From NCBI GenBank assembly GCA_021823405.1, contig JAKAOA010000005.1, positions 1 to 52,886 on the forward strand: a stretch of 52,886 bases of DNA, written 5' to 3'. Source of the stretch: Bacteroidota bacterium (GTDB taxonomy: Bacteria; Bacteroidota; Bacteroidia; JABEUT01). Shown one piece after another: positions 36,033 through 42,823 of this stretch (its first letter is position 1; the number at the start of each line of letters is the position of its first letter). A program made the position numbers and the translations under genes. Under the pieces are notes generated by a model that was not told the DNA's origin, made no database searches, and worked only from the letters and a program-made list of their open reading frames with translations.

Positions 36033-36895
36033 AATCACTTCTAAACCAATTCAGATATGTTGCTGCGCTTGCCCTGCTGCTCTGCTATTCCTGCAACCTG
36101 ATTCGGAAAAAGCCAAACCGACCTGCGCCCGTAGCACAGGCATTCGACAGTTATCTCTATCCTGCCGACATTAAAGAATTACTGCCCAGAAATACCAGCC
36201 CACACGACAGCGCCGCAATAGTAAGGCAATACATACACAACTGGACGGAAGAACAGGCGCTCCTGCATCAGGCGGAAAATAATTTGGGCGATTCCCTAAA
36301 GAATGTTTCTAAACAGATAGAAGATTACAAGAACTCGCTTATAATATATTCTTACCAGCAGGAATATATCAGGCAAAAACTGGATACAAACGTAAGCGAT
36401 AGCGAAATAGAAGATTATTATAATAAGAACAAGCAGGACTTTGAACTGAAAAATGATATTGTGAGAATAATTTATGTAAAAACGGGTAAAAAGTCGCCGA
36501 ACCTCGATAAACTGAAAAATTGGATAAACTCAAACGACCCGAAGGACAGGGATAAACTATCCAAATATTGTTATCAGTTTGCAGAAAATTTTTTTCTTAA
36601 CGACCAGGCGTGGCTCATGTTTGACGATGTATTGAAGGAAATACCTATACAGACCTATAACCAGGACATTTTTTTACAGAATAATAAATTTGTGCAAATA
36701 GAAGATAGCGCCGATATCTATTTCCTCGGTATAAAGGGATACATTGTAAAGAACAGCATATCGCCGTTGTCGTTTGAAAGGGAGAATATAAAGAAAATAA
36801 TTCTGAACGGCAGGAAAATACGAATGATAGAGGACATGAAACGAGACCTTTATAATCAGGCGGTGGCAAACGGGCAGATAAAAATAGCAAAGTGA
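36029..36895 (+). CDS. SurA-N/PpiC-like lipoprotein with a CTG start
   Basis: The ORF track begins at an internal TTG (36284), but the same frame is open back to a TAG at 36023-36025. Translated from the CTG at 36029 it gives a lipoprotein signal ('RYVAALALLLCYSC') and a region with 'SYLYPADIKELLPRNTS' and 'IVRQYIHNWTEEQALLHQA', typical of Bacteroidota lipoproteins related to the SurA N-terminal chaperone domain. 'VSDSEIEDYYNKNKQDFELK' follows. No parvulin catalytic domain is present. CTG is the only plausible start and overlaps the TGA of the preceding gene. It probably acts as a periplasmic chaperone. Confidence 0.75.
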   Translation: MKSLLNQFRYVAALALLLCYSCNLIRKKPNRPAPVAQAFDSYLYPADIKELLPRNTSPHDSAAIVRQYIHNWTEEQALLHQAENNLGDSLKNVSKQIEDYKNSLIIYSYQQEYIRQKLDTNVSDSEIEDYYNKNKQDFELKNDIVRIIYVKTGKKSPNLDKLKNWINSNDPKDRDKLSKYCYQFAENFFLNDQAWLMFDDVLKEIPIQTYNQDIFLQNNKFVQIEDSADIYFLGIKGYIVKNSISPLSFERENIKKIILNGRKIRMIEDMKRDLYNQAVANGQIKIAK

Positions 36896-37000
36896 ACGGC
36901 AGCGTTCATCTGTTCCTCTATCGGCAGAAGTGGTGCAATTATTGAATAAAGTCAATTAAGCGCCTATTATACAGCTCCTAAGTGATTTTGCGACCGCATG

Positions 37001-37044
37001 CCGTTAGTTATCGGGACTCCTAACTCCCAATCTTCACTAAACTA
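37001..37044 (-). repeat. Dispersed repeat, copy B
   Basis: The minus strand reads TAGTTTAGTGAAGA followed by TTGGGA and TCCCGATA, matching the order seen at 17027-17071. The inner sequence has diverged. The 320 bases between the lipoprotein gene and tRNA-Phe otherwise hold only the palindrome and the tRNA promoter. Confidence 0.5.
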
Positions 37045-37071
37045 TGCTTCAAGGGGTTTGTCAATTTTAGC

Positions 37072-37091
37072 AACCCGATAGCTATCGGGTT
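37072..37091. repeat. Perfect 20-bp palindrome, copy 2
   Basis: AACCCGATAGCTATCGGGTT, identical to 17294-17313. It lies 128 bases before tRNA-Phe and near the other dispersed repeat, as in the first locus. Confidence 0.8.
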
Positions 37092-37196
37092 CAATCGTAG
37101 TCGGTATAACCTGAAGTTTTATCACGTAATGAGGGGATAAAAATCAAACGCACCGTTTTCCTGTAATCCGGGCTAAAATGAGTTCTTAATTTTTAT

Positions 37197-37204
37197 TACT
37201 TTTG
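37197..37204 (+). promoter_or_regulatory. -7 box of the tRNA-Phe promoter
   Basis: TACTTTTG matches TAnnTTTG and ends 14 bases before the tRNA. The same TACTTTTGCGC string occurs in the mtaB promoter. A -33 TTG at the right distance is not obvious. Confidence 0.45.
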
Positions 37205-37218
37205 CGCACCATTTTAAG

Positions 37219-37291
37219 GGTGCTGTAGCTCAGTCGGTAGAGCGAAGGACTGAAAATCCTTGCGTCACTGGTTCGATTCCAGTCAGCACCA
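37219..37291 (+). tRNA. tRNA-Phe (GAA)
   Basis: A 73-nt cloverleaf. Acceptor stem GGTGCTG pairs with CAGCACC. The D-loop holds AGCTCAGTCGGTAGAGC. The anticodon arm GGACTGAAAATCC has anticodon GAA, and the T arm is CTGGTTCGATTCCAG. Discriminator A; CCA is not encoded. The recombinase on the other strand reads through its 3' two-thirds, which marks this tRNA as the island attachment locus. Confidence 0.97.
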
Positions 37292-38849
37292 CTAAGTTGG
37301 AATACGTCAGGTTGAGTTCCGGTATTCCAACTTTATTTTTGCTCAACGCCTGCGACTGTTGCGCTATCCACAAAAAAGGGCTTCTCAGCTCGGTCGTTCG
37401 ACATTCATTGGTTTTTTTGTTATAGTATATACCCTTCGGAAATAGCAAGTATTGCAGCTTCTGCCTCTCCCTGTATTCCCCGGACTGCCACATTTCATTG
37501 AGGTGTACGGTATAGTTCAAAACCACGTCCACGCATTCTTCCAGGTTCGACACCTGAATGGATGATTTTTCCAGTTTTTGGCTGATTTCCTTCGCTTCCT
37601 CTTTAAATTTAGACTGATACTTTACAAACATTTCCTGACTTATCTCTTCTAATATATACCTTTCTTCCAGACGCTCCAGTTTAGTAGTTACTTCATTTAA
37701 TTGCTTTGTCATCTGCAAGGTATTTTCTTCGTTGGCTTTATTATGCTTATGGTAGGTTCGTATCATTTGCTCCTTTACCAACTCCTTATATTGCCCATCC
37801 ATCTCTATGCGTCCTAAGATAGCTGCAAAGGTATCATGCAGTTCCTTTGCGCTCTTATTGTTACTGCACCCTCTTCTCCTGCATTTATAATACCATAGCT
37901 TTTTCTTCCTTACTATATACCCCGGCATATTGGCATCACAATGCCCGCACTTTAAAAAGTTTTTCAACGGTACATCATTATTTTCATGTTTAACGGTATA
38001 GCCCTGCGTGCGCTGGCTTATGATTTCATTTACTTTCAGAAAGGTTTCTTTGGAAATGAGCTTTTCATGCTTGCCTTCTACCAGCTTTCCTTCCAGCGCA
38101 TCATGGGCAATCATGCCGCAGTAAAAAGGATTACGAAGTATATAGGCTATCTTCTGCGGATATAACTTTAAGCCCATAGCAGCCAGCTTCCTTCGTATCT
38201 CTTCTGCACCTATACCTTCGGCTTTCCATAAAAAGGCTTTTCTCAAGAGCTTGCCTTGTTCATTTACTACCAGCCTGCGTTCGCCATTAGTCTGTATACT
38301 ATCATATCCTATTGGAGGGTGGTGGCACCATTCTCCTCTTAACAGGGCTTCTTTCACTCCTGCCATACATTTATCCTTTCTTAGCTGGTTATCGTATTCA
38401 GAAAAGATAAACTGTATGTTTTGCTGCAAGCTCCCGCTGGGAGTAGTGGTATCGGCTGGCTGGGTTACCGCCTGTACCATTACGCCCTGTTTCTTTAACT
38501 GCTCGGTAATATAGATAGCATTACCGCCTGAACGGGAAAAACGGTCAACACTGTACACAATAATACAGGATATTTTATCCTTGCTCTTTTTCACAAATTG
38601 CAGCATACGGTTGAACTCTTTGCGCTCATCGGTCTTGGCACTCTCGTATGTTCCTCCGAAATATCCCAATATGCCATACTTGTTTTTTAAAGCAAACTGC
38701 TCGCAGGCTTTTTTCTGTGTCTCCAGGCTCATGTTGTTATCGGCCTGCTCTTTGGTGGATACCCTGGTATATATCACACAACTATTGCTTAGTAAACGCG
38801 CTTTGCGCGTACCCTTAGCAAATCTTTCAAATAATATATCGTCAGTCAT
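37230..38849 (-). CDS. Large serine recombinase (site-specific integrase)
   Basis: A 539-residue integrase of the large serine recombinase class. The catalytic domain (about 24-170) begins 'CVIYTRVSTKEQ' with the nucleophilic Ser; 'SVDRFSRSGGNAIYI' and 'FSEYDNQLRKDK' follow. The recombinase domain (about 185-290) has 'PPIGYDS' and 'ILRNPFYCGMIAHDALEGK'. A zinc ribbon 'FLKCGHCDANMPG...YKCRRRGC' lies near 305-335, then a coiled coil (370-440). The last about 20 codons ('LTGIEPVTQGFSVLRSTD') are antisense to tRNA-Phe and its stop lies in the D arm. It should integrate and excise the island. Confidence 0.95.
   Translation of the reverse strand: MTDDILFERFAKGTRKARLLSNSCVIYTRVSTKEQADNNMSLETQKKACEQFALKNKYGILGYFGGTYESAKTDERKEFNRMLQFVKKSKDKISCIIVYSVDRFSRSGGNAIYITEQLKKQGVMVQAVTQPADTTTPSGSLQQNIQFIFSEYDNQLRKDKCMAGVKEALLRGEWCHHPPIGYDSIQTNGERRLVVNEQGKLLRKAFLWKAEGIGAEEIRRKLAAMGLKLYPQKIAYILRNPFYCGMIAHDALEGKLVEGKHEKLISKETFLKVNEIISQRTQGYTVKHENNDVPLKNFLKCGHCDANMPGYIVRKKKLWYYKCRRRGCSNNKSAKELHDTFAAILGRIEMDGQYKELVKEQMIRTYHKHNKANEENTLQMTKQLNEVTTKLERLEERYILEEISQEMFVKYQSKFKEEAKEISQKLEKSSIQVSNLEECVDVVLNYTVHLNEMWQSGEYRERQKLQYLLFPKGIYYNKKTNECRTTELRSPFLWIAQQSQALSKNKVGIPELNLTYSNLVVLTGIEPVTQGFSVLRSTD
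37294..37340 (+). terminator. Rho-independent terminator after tRNA-Phe
   Basis: AAGTTGGAATAC and GTATTCCAACTT form a 12-bp stem around a 16-base loop, followed by TATTTTT. It begins three bases after the tRNA. It lies inside the recombinase coding sequence, which runs the other way. Confidence 0.8.
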
Positions 38850-38903
38850 ATCAATTAGTTATTAAAATTAATAATTAGGAATGAACACAGTACATAATAA
38901 TAA

Positions 38904-38920
38904 GCACGCATTGTGTGTGC
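38904..38920. repeat. Short hairpin GCACGCA-TTG-TGTGTGC
   Basis: A seven-base stem with one G-T pair and a three-base loop, five bases beyond the stop of the small ORF at 38926. One of several look-alike hairpins in the gaps of the leftward array (others at 39230 and 40409-40440). Confidence 0.55.
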
Positions 38921-38925
38921 CTGTA

Positions 38926-39078
38926 TCAGCAGGCGATATTGTAAGAGATGTTTTCACCTCCATTGTTCTGCCCTTCTTTCTTTTTGGCAAAGTTATAATA
39001 GGCGATTTCACAAAAGGTGCGTATCGTTTCCAGTAGGTCTGTGATTTGTTCATCGTTTAGGTTTTTGCATTGCAGCAT
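38926..39078 (-). CDS. Small protein of the island, 50 residues
   Basis: Too short for the track. Its frame gives 'NLNDEQITDLLETIRTFCEI' followed by 'AYYNFAKKKEGQNN', an amphipathic helical protein of a kind often seen next to recombinases in Bacteroidota elements. It starts inside the preceding 27-residue ORF, overlapping it by 22 bases in another frame. The two may be one ancestral gene of about 70 residues split by a frameshift. The 61-residue ORF of the track here uses a less protein-like frame. Confidence 0.5.
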   Translation of the reverse strand: MLQCKNLNDEQITDLLETIRTFCEIAYYNFAKKKEGQNNGGENISYNIAC

Positions 39079-39140
39079 TCAAACTGTTTTGCTTCCTCTA
39101 TACTTATATCTTCGTAGTCCTTTTTCTCTATGATTTTCAT
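39057..39140 (-). CDS. Tiny ORF upstream of the small island protein
   Basis: A 27-residue ORF, 'MKIIEKKDYEDISIEEAKQF' then 'ECCNAKT'. The charged helical composition looks protein-like. It overlaps the next ORF, so it could be a leader peptide, a coupled small gene, or the N-terminal part of a frameshifted gene. Confidence 0.35.
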   Translation of the reverse strand: MKIIEKKDYEDISIEEAKQFECCNAKT

Positions 39141-39229
39141 GCTTGAGTGTGTTTAAGGATGTTGTCATAATTTTCATCTGTTGCATGTTCATATTCAGGG
39201 TGTTTCTTATCGTTTTTTCTTGTTTCAAA

Positions 39230-39246
39230 AACACACTCTGTGTGTT
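39230..39246. repeat. Short hairpin AACACAC-TCT-GTGTGTT
   Basis: Perfect seven-base stem around TCT, between the zinc-ribbon gene and the tiny ORFs. The core CACAC-TCT-GTGTG parallels CACGC-TCT-GCGTG at 40428. Confidence 0.6.
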
Positions 39247-39341
39247 GAATATCAATGTATTACAATATTAAACAATTTCCCTGACATGTCCAATAAATTT
39301 AGCTTTTATTGCATTTCTCCGGCGTTTATTGCCATAATCCC

Positions 39342-40142
39342 CTATGTGTTGGGCGTATGAAAGAGCTCGGAGAAACTGTGCAAAGGGACGCTGCTACCTA
39401 TCTCGTGCAGCATGGCTATGATTTCAATTTTATCATGCCTCTTTACTACCAGCCTCAGCCTGGGGTGGCTCCTGTATTTTTTATAATAAGCGGATAAATA
39501 CCCGTGCAGATGCACTATATGTTCCTTGTAGGGATGCTCGCTTATTTTAAAAGTATCACTGTCCAGCACATAGTTATAACCATTGGCTAAATCCCGTAAC
39601 GCATAGGCAGGTATCTTTCTTCTGCCGCCCAGCTTGAGGGTGCAGTCCAGCAGGCAGCGCAGGTATTTATTTACCTTGCTTATAGCCTCGGCCTGTTCAG
39701 GGGGCCAATGTTCAGATGGGCTGATGTACTTTTCATCAAGCCCTCTCTCATTGACTATATCTCCGATAGAGCTTACAAAACATTCTTCATTTTCCCTTAG
39801 TTTTGAGTTGGCATTAAAGATGCTTTCCCCATTTTCGGTTTGCTCTGCGTTAGTTTTGCGTTGGGGTTCCGTTTGTTTTCCGTTGGGGTCAGAGACCCAT
39901 TCCCCATTTTGCGTTTGTTCTCCGTTGGTTTTGCGTTGGATTTCCGTTTGTAAAACGGGTATTTCGGTATTTATGCCTGCTAAAAGCCCAGCTTTTTTCA
40001 TAGAAAACGCTCTCCACCTGCACAGGGGGCTGCAATAAACGCGCCTTGTATTCTTCGGCTGGTATTCCGTGCCGCACACAGGACATATTCTTTTCCTGTG
40101 GTAAAAGGTATTAGCTGTTTCTTGCTTACTCTGTATCTCCAT
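39342..40142 (-). CDS. Zinc-ribbon protein with internal duplication, unknown function
   Basis: From the ATG at 40142 (266 residues) the protein begins 'MEIQSKQETANTFYHRKR', then a zinc site 'CPVCGTEYQPKNTRRVYC' completed by 'SPLCR' (CxxC, then CxxxC). Residues about 65-115 hold two copies of a 17-residue unit ('QTEIQRKTNGEQTQNGE' and 'QTEPQRKTNAEQTENGE'). The C-terminal 120 residues are ordered and basic ('CLLDCTLKLGGRRKIPAYAL', 'YYKKYRSHPRLRLVVKRH'). I recognise no family; nucleic-acid binding is likely. It overlaps the next upstream gene by 17 bases. Confidence 0.7.
   Translation of the reverse strand: MEIQSKQETANTFYHRKRICPVCGTEYQPKNTRRVYCSPLCRWRAFSMKKAGLLAGINTEIPVLQTEIQRKTNGEQTQNGEWVSDPNGKQTEPQRKTNAEQTENGESIFNANSKLRENEECFVSSIGDIVNERGLDEKYISPSEHWPPEQAEAISKVNKYLRCLLDCTLKLGGRRKIPAYALRDLANGYNYVLDSDTFKISEHPYKEHIVHLHGYLSAYYKKYRSHPRLRLVVKRHDKIEIIAMLHEIGSSVPLHSFSELFHTPNT
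39827..39950. repeat. Imperfect tandem duplication inside the zinc-ribbon gene
   Basis: Two units of about 49 bases, each CCCCATTTT..GTTTG..CTC.GCGTT..TTTTGCGTTGG..TTCCGTTTG in plus-strand sense, lie about 75 bases apart. They encode the repeated QTExQRKTNxEQTxNGE peptide. The spacer contains GGGTC-AGA-GACCC. Confidence 0.65.
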
Positions 40143-40380
40143 AACGGAAGAAATTATAGTCGTTGATGATTTCTTTGATTTGCTGTTCTGCTTTGGTGTT
40201 GTTTTCAGCAAACAGCAGCTCCATCTTTACACTTTCCCTGCCAGCATCCGTAAGCCTGTGCGTAAGACCAGCCTGCAAGATGATGTGCGCCACATCGGCC
40301 ATCACATCGTTGGGGATTTCATATACTTGTTTTATCATGGGGTCAGAGACCCCTTCTTTATTGTTCATTCGATTTTGCAT
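40126..40380 (-). CDS. Small hypothetical protein
   Basis: An 84-residue soluble, acidic, helical protein ('IKQVYEIPNDVMADVAHIIL', 'AENNTKAEQQIKEIINDYNF'). No motif recognised. It overlaps the zinc-ribbon gene, which points to translational coupling. A perfect GGGGTC-AGA-GACCCC inverted repeat (40339-40353) lies inside it and gives the residues 'GVSDP'. The start could be an internal Met (for example the one before 'IKQVYE'). Confidence 0.6.
   Translation of the reverse strand: MQNRMNNKEGVSDPMIKQVYEIPNDVMADVAHIILQAGLTHRLTDAGRESVKMELLFAENNTKAEQQIKEIINDYNFFRYGDTE
40339..40353. repeat. Palindrome GGGGTC-AGA-GACCCC inside a coding region
   Basis: Perfect six-base stem around AGA. A copy with a five-base stem lies at 39886-39898 inside the neighbouring gene; both code for V-S-D-P. 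The stem-plus-3-base-loop form is like that of the TCT hairpins nearby. Confidence 0.6.
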
Positions 40381-40408
40381 TTGTTTTAGGTTTGTAAAAA
40401 GTACGAAG

Positions 40409-40440
40409 CACCCTCTGCATGTAAAAGCACGCTCTGCGTG
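40409..40440. repeat. Tandem pair of TCT-loop hairpins
   Basis: AGCACCCTCTGCATG (imperfect) and AGCACGCTCTGCGTG (perfect CACGC-TCT-GCGTG) lie 19 bases apart. The second touches the stop codon of the membrane coiled-coil gene. They may act as operators, RNA hairpins or weak terminators. Confidence 0.55.
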
Positions 40441-40872
40441 TTAGTCGAGATAGTGGTGGGAAGACCTATACGAAGGCGAGCCGTTCAGTTCCTTGCTATG
40501 AAAGCTCTGCTTTTCTTTCAGCACTTTAAGCTCGGTCTCGGCAAGTATTTGCTTCTCCCTGCTTTCCTCCAGTTTCTTCTTCACACTATTCAGCTCCGTT
40601 TCCAGCTCTTCGTTGTCATCCTGTAGTCCGCTTATCTCCTGCGCCTGGGCTTCTATCCTGCGGTCTTTCTCTTTGCCCAGCAGCCAGTTCCCTACGACTA
40701 CGCCTGCCATGAAGCCTACTATGGAGAACAGGGCCCGTATGATGGGCTGCATGTTTTCCTGCCTCCCTATGAGCTTTTCCAGTTGCTTCTCCAGCCAACC
40801 GCCACCACCGGAGGTGGTTTTGTTATCCACTGTTCCCGGGTTTTGTTTTCCTTCTGTTTTGTTATCCGCCAT
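40441..40872 (-). CDS. Membrane-anchored coiled-coil protein, unknown function
   Basis: 143 residues: a hydrophilic, Gly/Asn/Thr-rich N terminus, an amphipathic 'WLEKQLEKLIGRQENMQ', one membrane helix 'IIRALFSIVGFMAGVVVGNW' near residues 44-63, then a coiled coil ('AQEISGLQDDNEELETELNS' and on). A single-pass protein with its coiled coil probably in the cytosol. No family recognised. It is part of the leftward orphan array and is followed by the hairpin pair at 40409-40440. Confidence 0.7.
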   Translation of the reverse strand: MADNKTEGKQNPGTVDNKTTSGGGGWLEKQLEKLIGRQENMQPIIRALFSIVGFMAGVVVGNWLLGKEKDRRIEAQAQEISGLQDDNEELETELNSVKKKLEESREKQILAETELKVLKEKQSFHSKELNGSPSYRSSHHYLD

Positions 40873-40903
40873 TTTTTATTGATGTTTAAGACAAGGGGTG
40901 GCA

Positions 40904-40935
40904 GCTCCGGCGGGGAATATCATTCCCGCCGGAGC
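40904..40935. repeat. GC-rich hairpin between orphan genes
   Basis: GCTCCGGCGGG and CCCGCCGGAGC pair perfectly over 11 bases around a ten-base loop. No T run follows on the minus strand, so it may be an attenuator, an RNA-stability element or a processing site rather than a full terminator. Confidence 0.65.
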
Positions 40936-40970
40936 CGCTCTCCTCTTGTGGTTGTTACTTATCCCTGTTG

Positions 40971-41957
40971 TCAGGCTGCATGGGGCAACTCCTCACTGCC
41001 TTCATCCTCCTTTTCTTTTTCTGCTATCGGGTTTACAGCTTGATTAGTTGCATCCTTTCGCAATGTTTCGGAAGCCTTTTCCGTTTCCGAAGAATCTTTC
41101 CTTTGGTTTGCCTTGCTTGCATTCTGCACCATTCTTTCTTTCAGCCTTGCAGCATAAGTCAGGGTGGGCATAATGAGCTTTTTCTCTGCCATCAGCAGGC
41201 GTGTCAACGCAAAGAATTGCTCCTGCTCTTTCTCATCAAATCTCTCCTGTATCTCTCTCAAGGCTCCCAGCCTGTCCCTCTCTGCTTCACTCAGCTCCTC
41301 TGTTTCCCCAGTATAGCTGTAAGTGGTTTCGCCTTGCTCTTCGGGTTCATCCTGCTTTTCTTTGTTAGCACTGTCCTCGGCCATAAGCCCTGCCAGTTCC
41401 ATGCCTCCGGGTATCCTTGACAGTAAGCGGGGATTGCGCCGTATAAGGCTCTCGGCAGCCACCGAAGCTATCTCGCCCAGGTGTACGCCTTTTATCTTCA
41501 GGCGCTCTCCTTTTTCCCTTTTTAAGGCGTTCTCCAACTTGTCTATAAACTCTTCCGCTTCTTTTATCTGCTCTTTCAGCTCCTTGTTTTCTTCCACTAC
41601 CTTGTCATACGCCATCTGCTTCTTTATCGCATCTACTTTCTCCTCCACCTTCCTATCTATATCTACACCCGCTAAAGAGGTAGCAGGCGGCTCCTGCCTG
41701 TCCTTCAGGGAGAAGATATGCTTGTCGCTGCGGCTGCCATGACCTTCATAGAGGGTGATGGTTATAGTCTCGGTATCGCCTGTGATATAGTCTTCATAGA
41801 GGTCAAACAAGGAAGTATCCGCCGTGCGGGGCACTACTTTCAGCTCCCCTGCTTTGATTTCATATTCCATTGGCTGACCGCTCTTTTCTTTATTCAGCAG
41901 GAGCTGTTTTAACAAAGCTACCTTGCTGTTGTCGTATTTGCTTTGGTATATACTCAT
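40971..41957 (-). CDS. Coiled-coil protein of the orphan array
   Basis: 328 residues with no signal or membrane segment. Residues 1-90 look globular ('MSIYQSKYDNSKVALLKQLL', 'ITGDTETITITLYEGHGSRS'); 100-165 form a coiled coil ('VEENKELKEQIKEAEEFIDK'); then 'GVHLGEIASVAAESLIRRNP', an acidic linker, a second helical part 'REIQERFDEKEQEQFFALTR', and an acidic/Lys-rich tail. I recognise no family. The short distance (18 bases) to the next gene upstream suggests an operon. Confidence 0.72.
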   Translation of the reverse strand: MSIYQSKYDNSKVALLKQLLLNKEKSGQPMEYEIKAGELKVVPRTADTSLFDLYEDYITGDTETITITLYEGHGSRSDKHIFSLKDRQEPPATSLAGVDIDRKVEEKVDAIKKQMAYDKVVEENKELKEQIKEAEEFIDKLENALKREKGERLKIKGVHLGEIASVAAESLIRRNPRLLSRIPGGMELAGLMAEDSANKEKQDEPEEQGETTYSYTGETEELSEAERDRLGALREIQERFDEKEQEQFFALTRLLMAEKKLIMPTLTYAARLKERMVQNASKANQRKDSSETEKASETLRKDATNQAVNPIAEKEKEDEGSEELPHAA

Positions 41958-41975
41958 GTCCTGTGGTTTTAATGG

Positions 41976-42257
41976 TTACGCTGCCTGTTTTATTTCTTCT
42001 TCCTGTTCCAGGCGCAGTTCAGGCGGCAATTGCTCTTTCTCCCATGTGCGGTATTTCTTCAGCATGGTGTGTTGCAGGCTCCTTATGGTCTCAAGGGTTT
42101 TTATCTTTTCTTCATAGCATTCCTGTAAACGTTCATGACAGGCTACCTGGGCCTTTAAATTCGTATTATCTTCTTCAAGGCGGATGAACCGTATTATGCC
42201 TTGCAGTATTAACTGCTCTGGCGATGCCTCCCCGGCTTTTTTCGTTGTGTTTTCCAT
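41976..42257 (-). CDS. Small coiled-coil protein of the orphan array
   Basis: 93 residues, mostly one long helix: 'PEQLILQGIIRFIRLEEDNT', 'ERLQECYEEKIKTLETIRSL', ending in an acidic 'QEEEIKQAA'. It lies 18 bases upstream of the larger coiled-coil gene and probably acts with it. No family recognised. Confidence 0.65.
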   Translation of the reverse strand: MENTTKKAGEASPEQLILQGIIRFIRLEEDNTNLKAQVACHERLQECYEEKIKTLETIRSLQHTMLKKYRTWEKEQLPPELRLEQEEEIKQAA

Positions 42258-42385
42258 TGTCTTATATTTTAATAATAGGTGTGAATAAAAAAATCTTCTT
42301 GCTGTGATTCTCCCTTTTCCGTGCTATGTGGGATGAAATTTCCTGCTGAACTCCTTTTCTCTTAAAAACATTTTTTCCATATTTA

Positions 42386-42592
42386 TTATTTGTTGTATCT
42401 TGCAGTACGTATTTTATTGATGCTTCTATTTTCAGATGATGAATGCATATATTTCATATTTTTTAGCAGGGAGGCAAGATAGTGCCGCACCCATAGGGCG
42501 CTGTTAACTTTTGCGCGATTTTGTGCGCTTTTATCAGCATTTGTGCGCTTTTGTGCAGTTGTGTCCGGTTTTTTTAATGTGCTCTTTTTCAT
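42386..42592 (-). CDS. Possible Lys-rich small protein
   Basis: An ORF beginning 'MKKSTLKKPDTTAQKRTNAD', rich in Lys, Asn and Ser. Much of its N-terminal half is encoded by the TTTTGTGCGC repeats, so the ORF may be a by-product of a repeat array. The later part, 'ALWVRHYLASLLKNMKYMHS', could be a helix. Weakly supported. Confidence 0.3.
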   Translation of the reverse strand: MKKSTLKKPDTTAQKRTNADKSAQNRAKVNSALWVRHYLASLLKNMKYMHSSSENRSINKIRTARYNK

Positions 42593-42700
42593 TTTTTTTA
42601 TTTGGCGGGCCAAGATAATGCCATGCAACAGGGGTGACCTTAAATCATGTTAGCTTTTGTCAGCTTTCCGTAGTTCGTGTTAGCTTTTGTCAGGATTTTT
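42468..42700. repeat. Cluster of short direct and inverted repeats
   Basis: Three families lie together: TTTGTGCGCTTTT (two copies, with diverged TTTTGCGCGATTTT and TTTTGTGCAG beside them); GTTAGCTTTTGTCAG (two exact copies, about 34 bases apart); and GGCAAGATAGTGCC / GGCCAAGATAATGCC, imperfect palindromes about 135 bases apart. Spacing is not strictly periodic. It resembles an origin or operator region of a mobile element. Confidence 0.55.
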
Positions 42701-42823
42701 ACCGCCATAGGTGGTTTTTTCATTTTCTTTTTTGTAGTTTTTAAAGTGCATTTTCTGTTTGTGTTTTTCATTGTTTATGTTATTATATAAATAATATTAT
42801 AAGAACATTATTATTAAAAAAAT

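Noticed and set aside
36284-36895. Track start of the SurA-N-like lipoprotein at TTG
   Set aside because: The open frame extends upstream to a signal peptide and conserved region; the TTG is internal.
37274-37291. Second copy of the tRNA-Phe 3' end as att site
   Set aside because: None seen in the rest of the window; it may lie to the right, and serine recombinases may need only a tiny core.
38868-39053. 61-residue ORF of the track
   Set aside because: The overlapping 50-residue frame has better protein character (NLNDEQITDLLETI); this one includes a hairpin repeat.
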